This document shows positions 26,301-38,285 of a stretch of DNA of 64,000 nt, piece after piece. A program made the translations under genes and the position numbers. The notes beneath the pieces were generated by a model. The model did no database searches. It was given only the letters and a program-made list of their open reading frames with translations, and had not been told where the DNA came from. The DNA is taken from NCBI RefSeq assembly GCF_021018805.1, contig NC_086253.1:12774735-12838734 (forward strand), in the 5' to 3' direction. How positions within the stretch are numbered: the first letter of the stretch is position 1; the number at the start of each line of letters is the position of its first letter. Origin of the DNA: Prinia subflava (taxonomy: Eukaryota; Chordata; Aves; Passeriformes; Cisticolidae).

Positions 26301-29300
26301 CTGGAAGTCTCTTACTGGTGTTTATTCATCTTTCTGTGCAGTACCTTGGCTACCAAGAAACACTGGCTGGATTCTAGAGCAGTGTTCTTTGCAACATCAA
26401 AACAATAAACTTTTGCATTTAGATCTTAGCCGTGGAGATTAGTTAGAAATAGATGAGATGAACAGAAAACTTTTCTTTGCTGTGCATTGTGCCTGAGCGT
26501 AAGGGAAATAAAATATTTTTATTGCCTTATATTCATTAATTCTATATCTACTGTTCTATATATTTATTAGTTTGCACTTTTGCAAGTATATCTACTTTAT
26601 ACAAGTTCACAGAAAAACCAGTATTTTTTTTTACTAGGCTTTCCATATCCAATCCCTATTAATTTGAATTATGTACCTAGGTCACATACAGAGCTTTTGA
26701 ATAAATGGGGGTTTTCTTCATGGTTACATGAACCTGTAAAACACATGGGTGCATTTTTGAAGCAGTAAATTTCTTCAGGGTAGAGTTGTGAGCCATCAGC
26801 AAGTAATTAATGATCATTCAGGAAAAGCAGCTAGTTCAGGTAGGAGGAGTGCTGTCAAGTGTCAAAGCATTCACATTTTGAAAGCTTCAATTAAGATAAT
26901 TTGTAAAAATCTATTGTTAGCAGGATAAAGTTCATAAGTTTTCCTGCTGCTGAGAACTCCAGGTGTCACCTCCAGCAATTCCTTTATTCAACAGATACAA
27001 TTACCTTTCAAATACTAGGGGTTCATTTTTCTTTAGAACTGCCACTTATTATAAAGAATTGAAATCACTTTTGCTACAGAACGGTTAAAAGCTACACATT
27101 TTCTCTATGCTGCTCTTTAAGAGAGAAGAATTAAAACAAAACGTAAAACAGGCATTAATCCCAAAATATATGTTGAATGACATTGTATTTAATATATTCA
27201 AGGGGCTTGTTATCCTCCCTCCCCCCAAAAAAATCAATGAATATTGAAAGGAATTCTAGTCTTATTTCTTAACAGCCAAAAAAATCAGTTTGTTCACTCA
27301 AAGGTAATCAAAAGATAAATTCTCAAGTAGCTGACTTGGTAGAAGCAGTTGAAGATACTCCTGCCCCCAGGGGTAGGTAGGAGCTTTTTCCATTGCTAAG
27401 AAAAGCAGGAAAGGAGAGGTAAATGAGGCTCCCACGGCTGTGCTGCACAGCCCTCACCAGCTGAAGCAAAGGCATTGACATCCAGCTGGGAGGGCAAAAC
27501 CCCAGTCCCAAGGATTCTTGCTTTGGGATGGATGGCAGCCCACAGCAAGGGAATGTCACAACAAGGGATGGGGGTCTCACAAAATCTTCAGCTGAGAATG
27601 TATCCAGGTTATTACAAGTTTCTGAACTGAACCGTAACTCACATTTGGAGTATTTCATTGATATTTAGGCAGCATGCCTTAATTCTGCTGTTGTGCCCAC
27701 AAAAGCCTTACAACTATCAATAAACCAAACCTTTTCCTAAATACCTGGGAAAACTAAAGGCTATTTCTGCACAATTACTCTCCATATCCAATGCAGGAAC
27801 TACCTGGTATTATCAAAGAATGCCTATCTGCTATAAAGACTTCTAGTTTATAGAATTAAAAAAAATTTTGAAAATTAACCTAACCTTTCAAATCTACTAA
27901 CTAAACTATCTTTTAAACTAAATATAGAACAACATGGGTTTATTTGTTTCTTTTTAATCTTATACAGTTTTCTAATACAAAGAGTGGGGATTTTTTTGCA
28001 CTCAAGCAAGCTCAAACTCTTGGCATAATGCCTCTGTGGGAGGCCATAAGTGTTAGAAGTTTTTATATCCCACACTAAGTGGAGAAGCTAAAACATCACA
28101 CAAAGCTTCTGTAAATGCCTATTTCAGGCAACAATATTGATGCTGCCTTTCACTGCAGTACTTTTATGTCTACATGTGTGCTATCACACCTTTGGTTGTT
28201 TCACATCCAAGAGCTGATTTTTGCTTTCTTCACTCGTGACATTTCAGGCTGAACAAACCTCGTGACTTTCTAAGTGACCCTTTCATGGCAACAGCTTTGC
28301 TGGCAATACAGCTGCACACTGACATTCAGAGTAAGAGCACGGACTGATTTTAACTTTAAATACCAAAGTATCTTTGATACACCTCAGGGCACAGCAATGA
28401 TTTCCTCTGAGTTTTCTTTTGTTTACCTTATAATGTCAATTTAAAATTGTATTTGATTGTATTCACTGTATTCAGCTGTGCTAGGGAAGACTTGACTCAC
28501 ATTCCATAAGCCATGACAGATACTACAAAACTCTCAAAAAAGACTCAAGCATAAGTGAAACATTTTTCTGGGATGGCCTGGTTTGTTGATATTTCTCAGC
28601 TGCATCTGAAAATACAATTGCTATGAAAAGTAACAATTGAAAAATTAAGACCTTGCTACCATAATATTACAATTTTTTCAAATTCATCTGAGTTTGAATT
28701 TTACTGATTTCTCTTTCCTGTAATCAGAGTGTGACTGGAAATATACCACTGATCTGATTTTGTCATGCTTACTCAAACAGAAAGTTATTTTAAAAGTAGG
28801 GATTTAACTGAAATCACACAGACTTGTGTTTGATCATACTAAATTCAGCCTTTACTGAGCTACCCTGAACTCAGCAGGACTTCTGTGGGGAAATGCTACT
28901 TGTCCACAGAAATACTTACAGAATTCAAGACCAGAATAGCTACTGCTAAGACATTATGTGGCATAAGATTGTAAAGCCAAAATACCTGAAGCCACTGTGT
29001 ATGACTTAGCCAGAGACTCCTGCTTTCTTCTCTCTAGTGCCACTAATTTAAAAATAGCAGCTATTGACAGAAATTAAATCAGGGCTTGTGTTTTATTGCA
29101 GTGACCAGCTAGAAAATCCCTCTGGCCACATGTGCATCTTTGCAGACACTGTGGGCTTTTAGACAGGTAGAAACAAGGGGATCAAGCATCTCACTTAGAG
29201 ATAAACAAAGACTACAAGATTTGAAGATAAAGGAATCTTTGAAGATAAAGATCATATTAGATAATCTGGTTCAAATACAATCCTCAGTTGTTTCAGACAG

Positions 29301-30777
29301 TATTCAATTGTCAGCCTGTTCTGTGAGACATTCTGAAGTTATTCTGTATTTTTTCATATATAAATCTATTTTCTTCACCTTCTTGGCAGCCCTTTTTGCA
29401 GCCCCTCTGTGCAAACTGCTGCCTGAGCAGTTTTGTGCTCCAGTATTCAGCTCTGTCATCTCAAACATGATGACACGATGCCTGACAACACAATGAGCAT
29501 TTTTCACATTCCAATTCAGTGAGACAATGCATGACATTATGATGTATTAGGCCTTTAAGGGAACATGTAAAAGAATGTGCATAGAGAGTGTTCACATAAA
29601 ACAATCTTTCAAATTACTTAGATAAAATGTAATCAGCTATGTGTAAGTCTTTCATGTGGTACTGAGAGATATTATCCTTATATTTTTCCTTAGCTAACTG
29701 GCATTTTTCAGACATTCTTAAATCTTCACCCTGTTCTGAGTTTCTAAGCCTCTTTTTCTCTCCAGGTCATGCAGGCATATATGCCCCATTTTTAGGAATG
29801 GGCAAAATGCAAATGATTTCAACAAATTCACTAATCTCAGACTTGAAGAGCCACCAAAACAACACAAATGTTCAGCACAAAGATGGCTTGAGTTATCATG
29901 ATCAGGCAATGGATATAAAATCAACTCCTCAGATTTTTGGACCTTCCATGAGTATTACTGTTAGTTGTATAAAAGCTAATTTTTCTTTTCTTTCTGAAGG
30001 ACTCCAGGAACTCTTTGGAAGTAGGTACATTACCACATGCCTTGTGGTGCACATATGTGGTTAATCTCCCTTCCAGATGCAGTGGTCAAAGGATGGGCAA
30101 CACACTTGTGCTACACAAACACTTTTTACAGATCTTACTGACAAAATTAGGGTCTGGGGTTATTTTCCCTTATTTCCAGTGGTAAAATAAGTGCATTTCT
30201 TTAGTGCACCATATTTACAGAGCCAGCAAATTTGCAGATATTTGAAAGCAAGAATACTTATTCAGTTTCTGAAAGAAGGTGGTAAAAGAAGATTGTTTCA
30301 AAGCTAGGTATTTTATCAAAACAGTCCACCTCCTCCCACCTCCTCCCATCCTTCCATTTAGTTAAAAACAGGCATCATTCCTCACCTCAGCCACCATGGT
30401 TTCCTGCAGCAGTGCCTTCTCTACTTATCAAAACTGGATAGAAGGTGTTACACTTAAACAGAATATGCTTCTAAGGAAGAAATATCAATAAATCACTTCA
30501 TAGAAAGATAATGTATAGAAATGCTTTGTGCCATGTTTCCAAGTTCTCAAGGTCTTAACTGCCTTTTTGTTACACTTATTTTCACTAGGAAGTGAAAATT
30601 ATCCTATTAGGAATGTTATCCTTATTATCACTAGGAAAGTTCACTAGGACGTTCATGCCAATGTTTCTGTAATCCCCAACTAATCAGTTGATCAGTTTTT
30701 TTCTCCCCATGTTGCACTATCTAACACACCTTGGCAGGTGTCAGAAAAGGCATTCTCTGGTTCAGGGGATGAACCTG

Positions 30778-31515
30778 TGTCATGGGTTATGCAACCAAAG
30801 AAAAAAGTTTTTTCTATTTTTCCATCTGCTGAAACCGGTTGGGGAAGTGTTTTCTTTATCTCTTGTGTAACCCATTCCTCATAACTCCAGGGGGGAGGGG
30901 GCAGATGCCTTCTGATAATAGGCCAGCTGTTAAAACCAGGTGGGGCAGTGTTTTTTATCTCCTGCTCCACTGCCCACCCTCCAGGGGATATCTTCTGTTA
31001 ATGGGCCATTAAGGCTCACCAATGGCAGGACACAGTACACTATCCCAGTGTGAGATGATCCACCCAGTGAGGGAGAGCCAACCATTCCTACCCAGATAAA
31101 AACTGAGAATCAGAAACACCAAGCAGCCTGTTTTCCACTGGATTCCCAGAGGAAAGACCAGACCCATCTCACCACCACTGGACTCTTCTACAGGATCATC
31201 TCTACTCCAACAGAACCACATCTGTTTCTCCAGAAGGATTTATTTGGACTGCTTCCAACACTATGACCAACAGGGTGTCAGGTCCTATTGCTGACTGTCA
31301 GGGTTTCTGGGATTTTTGTTTGTTTGTTTGTTCATTTTTTTTGTACTACTACATTTGTATTTTTAATATTCCTAGTAAAGAACTGTTATTCCTATACCTA
31401 AATCTTTGCCTGAAGGCCTTTAATTTCAAAATTATAATAATTTGGATGGACAGGGGTTTACATTCTTCATTTTAAGGGAAACTCCAGTTTTTCCCTGTCT
31501 TTCCAAACCAAGACA
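30778..31515 (+). mobile_element. Solo LTR, copy 1 (endogenous retrovirus, ERVL-like)
   Basis: This 738-bp element begins TGTCATGGGTTATG and ends CCAAACCAAGACA, with the TG...CA ends of an LTR. It matches 57940-58616 over most of its length. Plus orientation follows from a TATA-like AGATAAAAAC (31094-31103) and an AGTAAA poly(A) signal (31374-31379). The 5' part contains a roughly 90-bp imperfect tandem duplication (the GAAACCGGTTGGGG and TTAAAACCAGGTGGGG units) that copy 2 lacks. Flanking 5-mers (ACCTG and ACATA) agree at only three positions. No internal retroviral genes adjoin it. It lies antisense in the 16.9-kb SLC2A9 intron. Confidence 0.85.
31317..31332 (+). repeat. (TTTG)n tract inside LTR copy 1
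   Basis: Four TTTG-type units lie in the presumed R region of the LTR, just upstream of the AGTAAA signal. The equivalent spot in copy 2 is shorter and mutated. Confidence 0.7.
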
Positions 31516-33914
31516 ACATATAATTGTGTTATGTGAGTTGGAAAAACTTCAGAACCAAAACCTGCAAGCCCCTCATCCAAAAATTCATGACAGACTCATT
31601 GGCAAGTGGAGTCAACATCCCAGCAGAAAAATCAGGAAACTGAATGGAACGCATTCTGTGTCAGTTTTTGAGTGTTCAGTTGTTATTTAAAATATTTGGC
31701 TGGTGGGTAAAAGGGGACAATATGCAGCAGGTTTTCTAAAACTATGATGCACATTTTTCAATTCTCCCAGAAAAAACAAAAATCACTTGCTGACACAGCA
31801 AGTGTTGTAAAAGTACAATGGGTGAAGGGGGAATTCAAGAAAATAGCCAAAAATAAGCAGAACCTTCTATTTTTTTTCTGTTTAAGTCAGATTTTAGACC
31901 ATCTTTCCTTAAAGAGATTGATTCTGCAGGCACAGCTGAACGTGAGTGCTCAGTCCATGAAGAGGCAGCCACACATTTAACTGAGAAAGTGGGAATAAAT
32001 CTTAGTTTTCCTTTTTTCTTAAAAAATAATTAAGGCAAAGTTAAAGAAGGAAGACATTTCACATGTACCTAAACCTGTCTATCACTATCCAAATTTCCAA
32101 GAAGCTGCACATTATTCACCCATTCTGTAAAGGCATCACAAATCAATGCATTTGCTCATGATGCATAACCTGAAGAGCACAAATGCTCTCTGCAGATCCT
32201 GAAAATATTCTTATACTTTTATTTTTTGATTTGTTTTCTCAGCTGATTTTCAGCTTTTTGCTTTTTGTCTCCTTAGGAGTCAGAACCAATCCCCTCAGTT
32301 TTTCCTGATTCCTCTTTGCTGGATGACATTTCTTCATTTAAAATGTATTCTATATTTATTTCAGGACCAGAAAATATCTTAAATTGCATAAAATTAACCA
32401 AAAAGGCACTCTGAAACCACTGTCTGGACCAGCGTAGCTCTTTGGTTTATAGAACAATAAATTATTTTCTTTCAGATCACAGACTGACTGCATCGAGCAT
32501 GAGGGCCTCTTTAATTTTTAGGAAGTGAAAGCTTTCTGGTGTTTGTCTTTTGACAAAAATCATGAAGTACCAAACCACACACATGCCAAACATACCTGTT
32601 GCTAACATTACTGTTTCAGTCCTCAAAAATATCTGCAAGCTGAAAAGCCGAGTTCAGAAAAATGAAACAAATAAACACCCTCCAGTTTATAGTAACAGCT
32701 GATCCTCACTGTAAAGAAGCAGATGGGACTCATGCATATGCTCTCAGAAAATGGTTTACACAACATCTAAGCTATTGAGAAGGTATGAAATGTTCTAACA
32801 AGAGAGAAAATATTGTACTTTTGAAGGCAATTTTATGCTCTAGAAAGTTAAAGCAGTATTTTTATAAACTCAGTTCCTCATGTTATTTGTTATGTTTAGA
32901 TGGGACAATTTTTGCAAGTACCAATAGCTCAATGAACACAAACTAAATTCATCCTAGCTTAGGATTTGTACTAAGGAATCATTACAAACTGTTTTTGTAG
33001 AATAACTACAGGAGGAACTAAGATACTGAGGATTAGTTGACAATAGCCCCTGTTTAACCAGTACAAATGAATGGCAAATCTTCTACAAAAGACTATAAGT
33101 GTAAAAAATATGCAGCTTTATAATAAAGATTATATGTTAGTTTTCTTCGAGGAAACCCCTTGTATCACCAGAAAGGTGGGAAGGTAATTCTTGAACTTCA
33201 GCCTTGTCTCATTAAACCATCAGAGTGCTACAAAAGAACACCAAAGTGTGAAATTTTCCTGCTAAAGAAGCGTCATAAAATATCACTGAGAAGGTGGCAA
33301 TAAGAAATATCTGTTCATTCGAGAAAAGTCTGTGTTGATAAGGTAAAAGCTTACAAAATCACAAGGAAGTTGAAAAGGAGGAAGAGGATCAGTTGCTCTA
33401 TTTCTGCAAGACCTAGAGGATATCACACTAAGGTTAACAAAGGATGTGTGCATGAAAGTTGGTAGACATGTACTTTTCTTTGCCAAAAAATACTAAAATT
33501 CTGCTGTTTCAGACAGAGATTTAACAAATCCGTGGGAGACTATGAAAGTGTTAGAAGCTATGACTCAAAAAGACCCTAAGCTGGAAAAAAATGTGCACTG
33601 GTTCTCTAAAAATGTCTCACTGACTTGCCCTGTTCATATTTTGCTCTGGACTCTTCAACCACTGCAATGGAGAATAACAGAAGTTCAAATTATTCAGTTT
33701 TGATCTTTGTGTTGGAATTAAGGACTCCACATCTTTGGTAGCCTGCTCAACTACCTAGAGGCAAAAAGCTTTTCCTTACAGCCTCTCTGGATCCTTCATG
33801 TTTAAACACCTGCATTTGGTCTCTCCAGCACCTCACCATGCAGCAACAGGGGACTGGCTCTACCATGGCAACACCCCTCTCATAGCCTGTGGCACTGCTC
33901 CAGGTGTCCAAAGC

Positions 33915-34072
33915 TGTCTCCTCTCTCAGGCTGGACACGTCCAGCTCACCAGTCCCTTCTCACAGGTCTCCTGACTGACATGGTGACTCCCCAATGGACT
34001 TGCCACAGGCTATTGATGTCTTTCCTGTACAAGCAAAGGGGGACAAAACCTTGACACAGTAATTGCACTCAA
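33915..34072 (-). mobile_element. CR1: CR1 LINE internal 3'-UTR fragment
   Basis: The plus strand reads CTCTCTCAGGCTGGACACGTCC, TTCTCACAGGTCTCCTG, then TATTGATGTCTTTCCTGTAC and ACAAAACCTTGACACAGTA. This order of blocks matches the reverse complement of the CR1 3' region upstream of its terminal 300 bp. The fragment is diverged and truncated at both ends. Confidence 0.6.
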
Positions 34073-35597
34073 TTATTGAGTTGTTCCTTGTGATACAAAA
34101 AGCAATGGATGCAATGTGGACTTCTTGTAATAATTTCTTTGTTCAGAAAAATATATACATGCTCTCTTCTTATTCAATCATCTTAAAACTCTGCTAATAA
34201 TGGAATTTGTCCACCTAAAAAGGAGTAAAGTAGTTCAGATCTGCTAAGCTCCTCTAAAGAGAACAGAGAAGTTTCATTTAAGATAAAATGGCCCCCATCA
34301 AAGTCACCTAAAATATTGCTATTGATTTGCAGAGGTATCAGAATATGATTCTTTATAGCTTCTTCTCAACAGCTGAAGAGTCAGTTACTGGGATTTTCAT
34401 TAAAACAATTCAATGTTAAGTGCTGCCCAGATATTCCCACTTTTGTCAGCTATGATTGAACACACAGAGGAAAGGCAGAGAGGCCACCTAGGTAGCTGCT
34501 GGTACACTATTAATGTTCTTTGGCTTTAACAGCACTGAGCACAGTGAAAAACACAACAGAAGCTTTAATTTTAATGTATTTCTGTAGAAAGTAAGCAAGT
34601 AATTTCTAACAACAGCTGTTTGTGATGTAGCTGCAGACACTATACTTCAATGAGTTTGTGAAGTACAACACAAAGCCTAAATAACCTCAGTAAAGAGAAA
34701 CTATCTAAATGAAGAACACTAGAATTCATTTTGAAGAATGGTGAGGTGAAGAAGAAAAACAGAGGGTTAATCTTCATATGCTGGAAATAAACCATGTAAG
34801 AACATATTGATTTACAAGTTCTAAAATTTGAGGGAACATATCTGTAATAGGGAAAAAAATTCAGTTTGTTTCAACAAATATTTTAAAACCCCCAATGGTA
34901 GATGTTGCAAGTAGCTGCACTTAAACCCTCTGAGCCACACAAAACACCAGAAGGGAAGTTTTAAAGAAGTTTCAAGTCAATATTTGACATTCCTAAGGTA
35001 TTTAAAATTCAGGAAAATTTTAAATTTTCTGCAGCCCCCACCTCAGTCTAAGAAACATATGTCAGCAGTACAGTGGACTTAGCTGAACCTGAGATTTGTC
35101 CTTGCAGAAGGACAAAGGGATTGCTATGTTTTTTCAGTATTTTCACAGTATTTTGTGCAGAAATTAGTGACAAACCCTTTTCCCATAAACAAGGGTAAAA
35201 GAAATGTCTTGGTATTCTCCCCATTTTTCTCTAAAGCAGCATATTTTTTCTCAGCTTTTCAAAAGAGGATCCACAGAATTACAGCAGTATTTCATTAGAG
35301 TCACATCAAACATCAGCCTCTCTTCCCCAAATAAACCAATCAATCAATTAGACCACTTCAGTTGTGAAGATGTATAAACAACTGATTAATGTTTAATGTC
35401 AAACTCCTTACAAAGAAAAAGAGGCAATAAATAGTGCATAAAAAACCCTCCAAAAGCTCAAGGGAACAAAAGTCTTTCCTTTTGATTTACTGACAAAGCA
35501 ATGTTCTGTACAAGTGATTTGCTAACATAATAATGCCAGTGCAAAAATACCTGTCCTTAGATGTAAAAAGAAACATGAAGAAATAATATAGACATAC

Positions 35598-35673
35598 CTG
35601 GTCCAATGCAGAAAGATGCGATGATTGCAAGGATACAAAATATACTGAGGTAAGGAAGCCAATGCACAGTGTT
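35598..35673 (-). CDS. SLC2A9: SLC2A9 coding exon (TM9-TM10 loop and start of TM10)
   Basis: A 76-bp exon, entering in phase 0 and leaving in phase 1, encodes residues 179-203 and the first base of Gly204. The acceptor is CACCCAG|AACACT and the donor is GGACCAG|GTATGT. The peptide runs from NTVHWLPYLSI through a hydrophobic helix (FCILAIIASFCIG) to PG, the start of the PGGIP segment in TM10. The 76-bp length and phase fit the equivalent exon in other class II SLC2A genes. Two minus-strand ORFs overlapping this position are read in a different frame and are shadows. Confidence 0.94.
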
Positions 35674-38183
35674 CTGGGTGGATAAAAGACATTAATTTTA
35701 AACATATTGTACATATCACAAATAATTTAAAAACTCGCAGATAATAGATAATGCCTTGATCTATTTCAGAATTTAATCTGGGGTTATTTTAGAAAGTCAC
35801 ACATTTCTGTAGGACCTTGTTTGAGTTTAAAGGCCTTGGTGTCTGTGAAATCCCTGTAGAGGAACACTAGAAAAGCTATGAGCCACAGAGTCAGAACTCT
35901 AAAAAATCACAACTTCCTGTGCTGAAGTTGAAGCCAACCTGGAACACTGAGCACACCTCTGTCTGCCTCAGGTGTTCCAGTCATGTTTAAAAAGAGCATC
36001 TAGGATGGCCCATAGAGCTTCAAGGTTCACCAGTTTGGCTGAAGACTATACAGGACAGGCTGACATTTGATAGAGAACCAGCTATCTGAACTTTGGCAAA
36101 GCCACAGTCCAGGGGTTTTCAGCCATAATCTGATTTCATGGACAAGGAAGGCCATATATGCTAGCTTGCCTCTACTTCTAAGCAGTGTTTTCTCTACTGG
36201 GACATCTAAATGTCAGGAATTTGAAATATGAACAGCAATTACTGTGGAGTTTGCAGCAACTGCAATTATTTCTTAATCATGTATGTGAACACTTCATTCT
36301 AATTCTAATAGTTGAGAAAAAACCATGGATGCCCATTTCTTTCTCTGTCCAACAGAGTTTTACTGCAGCAAAGTGTGAATGAAGTTTTTATTAGAATTTT
36401 GCTATTTTTGAAAAGTTTGTTAAGATACATGTAAGTGTGCTTTCATCACCTTTAGTGGCACTGTAAAAATATTCTTGCTAAAGAAAGTAATTATTGTTTA
36501 CAGTGTTAAGGAAAGGCCCCCATTTTCTGATGCTTTTTCTCTTCTAGTCTGGGTTATTTTTTTCTAGTCCAGTTATGCGGAAACTGGACTCCTGTGGAAC
36601 ATGGTCTCCTGGACATTAACATTAACCAAAAGGGTTGTAGATCTTTCTAAATTACACATTCTAGGGCTCTTGTCTGGAAGCAAATCCAAGATTTCTGAGA
36701 AAGAGAAGGTGCAAATATGGAGTAGATATAAATTTCTCTGAGATTAAGCCTATTTGCACTGTGGCCCTTTGTTCAAAGCAAATCTCTAATAATTTAAACA
36801 TTGAGACCCTTTTCAAAGGAAGTAAAACTGAAAGGCATTCAGACTTCAGGGATTTAAAACAGCTGAAGGTCCTCATGCACCCAACTTGGCTTTAAAAGAT
36901 CTGGAAGGGAATTTTTCACTCGGCATACAAAATATGGAATAACATCTCTCTTGAGGAAGAGAGCTGTCTTACAGCTGTCCTGGCAGGTAAGTGAAATAAA
37001 GCTTTATTGTCATGTGTATAGGGGTAAATCAAATAAAACTGCCATGGTGTGGCACAGACCTGCCAGTCAGCCTGACTTACTGACTCCTTTCAAACAAGAA
37101 ATGATATTTGGAAGTCAGATTAATGGTACCACACAGGAATCCAAACCAGGAGGAAAACACCTTGATGAAACAAGAACAGCCAAACCCATGCCATTGCAAA
37201 TGTCAGTTTTACCTCTCTAAAGTCCTTAGGAACATAAACAAACTACATTATTACACAGATGGAAGTCAAACAAGGAAGATTACTCAGGGCCAGAGTTTAA
37301 ACTGGTTTAATAAATCCTCCTCTGATAATTTGAAACACCTGGGGAATTGAGTACTAGTAATATCTGATAACTTAGAACCATATAATCTTATAAACACAGA
37401 AACATATTGACTGAAGGACACCTTTAAAGCTCATCTAGCTCCAATCCCCCTGCAATGAGCAGAGACATCTTCAACTAAACCAGTTTGTTCGGGGCCTTGC
37501 CCAACCTAGTCCTGAATGTTTCCAGAGATGGGGCATCAACCATTTCTCTGGACAACCTGTTCCAACACTTCACCACCCTCATTGCAAAACACTTCTTCTT
37601 TATATCTAATCTTAATTGACCCTGGCTTCGTTTAAAATTATTATTCCTGGTCCTATGACAACAGGCCTTGCTTAAAGGTCTATTCCCATCTTTATTCTAA
37701 GGCCAAGTGTTCTCCAAAGGATAAGTCTTTATATTGCCTATACAAATACCAGAAAACCAACTTGAAAGAAACACCAAATGTGGAAATTTTTCACTAAGAA
37801 AAATTCCAAACCTAAAACAGGAGTGACATATAAAGCACAAAAGAAATCTCAGAGTGAGTGAATTACAAACAAAGATACGCCCACAGAATATGGGCAAACT
37901 GTTTACTCAGTTATGGATAAAAATGTCTTCATAATAGTTCCTGATATACATAAAGTTTTGAATTAAGGAATCTGATTGTGAGAATGTGAGAAAGTCCCTA
38001 TAGCTTTTAATGCAAAAGCTTTGAATCAAACTTATTCAGAAATTAGTATGTGAGACCTTTCACTCTTTATGCCAAACTGATCGAAAGAATTGACTTATGT
38101 AGGAATGTAGAGAAAAAACAGCATCAAACATGTTTAAAATAGGTAAAAGAGAGGGTGAAAATATATAGTGACCCTAGTGTTAC
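35674..38183 (-). other. SLC2A9: SLC2A9 intron (2.5 kb)
   Basis: Donor GTAACA at 38183 and acceptor CACCCAG at 35674. It contains one CR1 fragment (37381-37705). I see nothing else. Confidence 0.9.
37381..37705 (-). mobile_element. CR1: CR1 LINE 3'-end fragment
   Basis: Diverged CR1 in minus orientation. The plus strand has AAGGACACCTTTAAAGCTCA, TCCAATCCCCCTGCAATGAG, GGCCTTGCCCAACCTAGTCC, CCAGAGATGGGGCATC, GACAACCTGTTCCAACA and a CCTGGTCCTATGACAACAGG segment. The AATCATAGAAT-type end is eroded. Length is about 325 bp. Confidence 0.9.
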
Positions 38184-38285
38184 CTGTAAAGTCAGGGAGA
38201 CAGTGAGAACTGCAAAGAAGATGGTCAACAGCCCAAAACCTCCCATGAGGAGGGGCCTGCGTCCAAGCCGCTCAATAACTAAGCC
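38184..38285 (-). CDS. SLC2A9: SLC2A9 coding exon (TM8, GRRP loop, TM9)
   Basis: A 102-bp, phase 0-0 exon encodes residues 145-178. The acceptor is TTTTCCAG|GGCTTA and the donor is TTACAG|GTAACA. After GLVIERL comes GRRP (residues 152-155), the conserved TM8-TM9 intracellular signature of the major facilitator superfamily sugar porters. TM9 follows ([20 protein letters not shown]) and the exon ends in LTLQ. As with the previous exon, it is recognisable only from splice sites and protein similarity. A plus-strand ORF across it (38155-38382) is a shadow. Confidence 0.95.
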
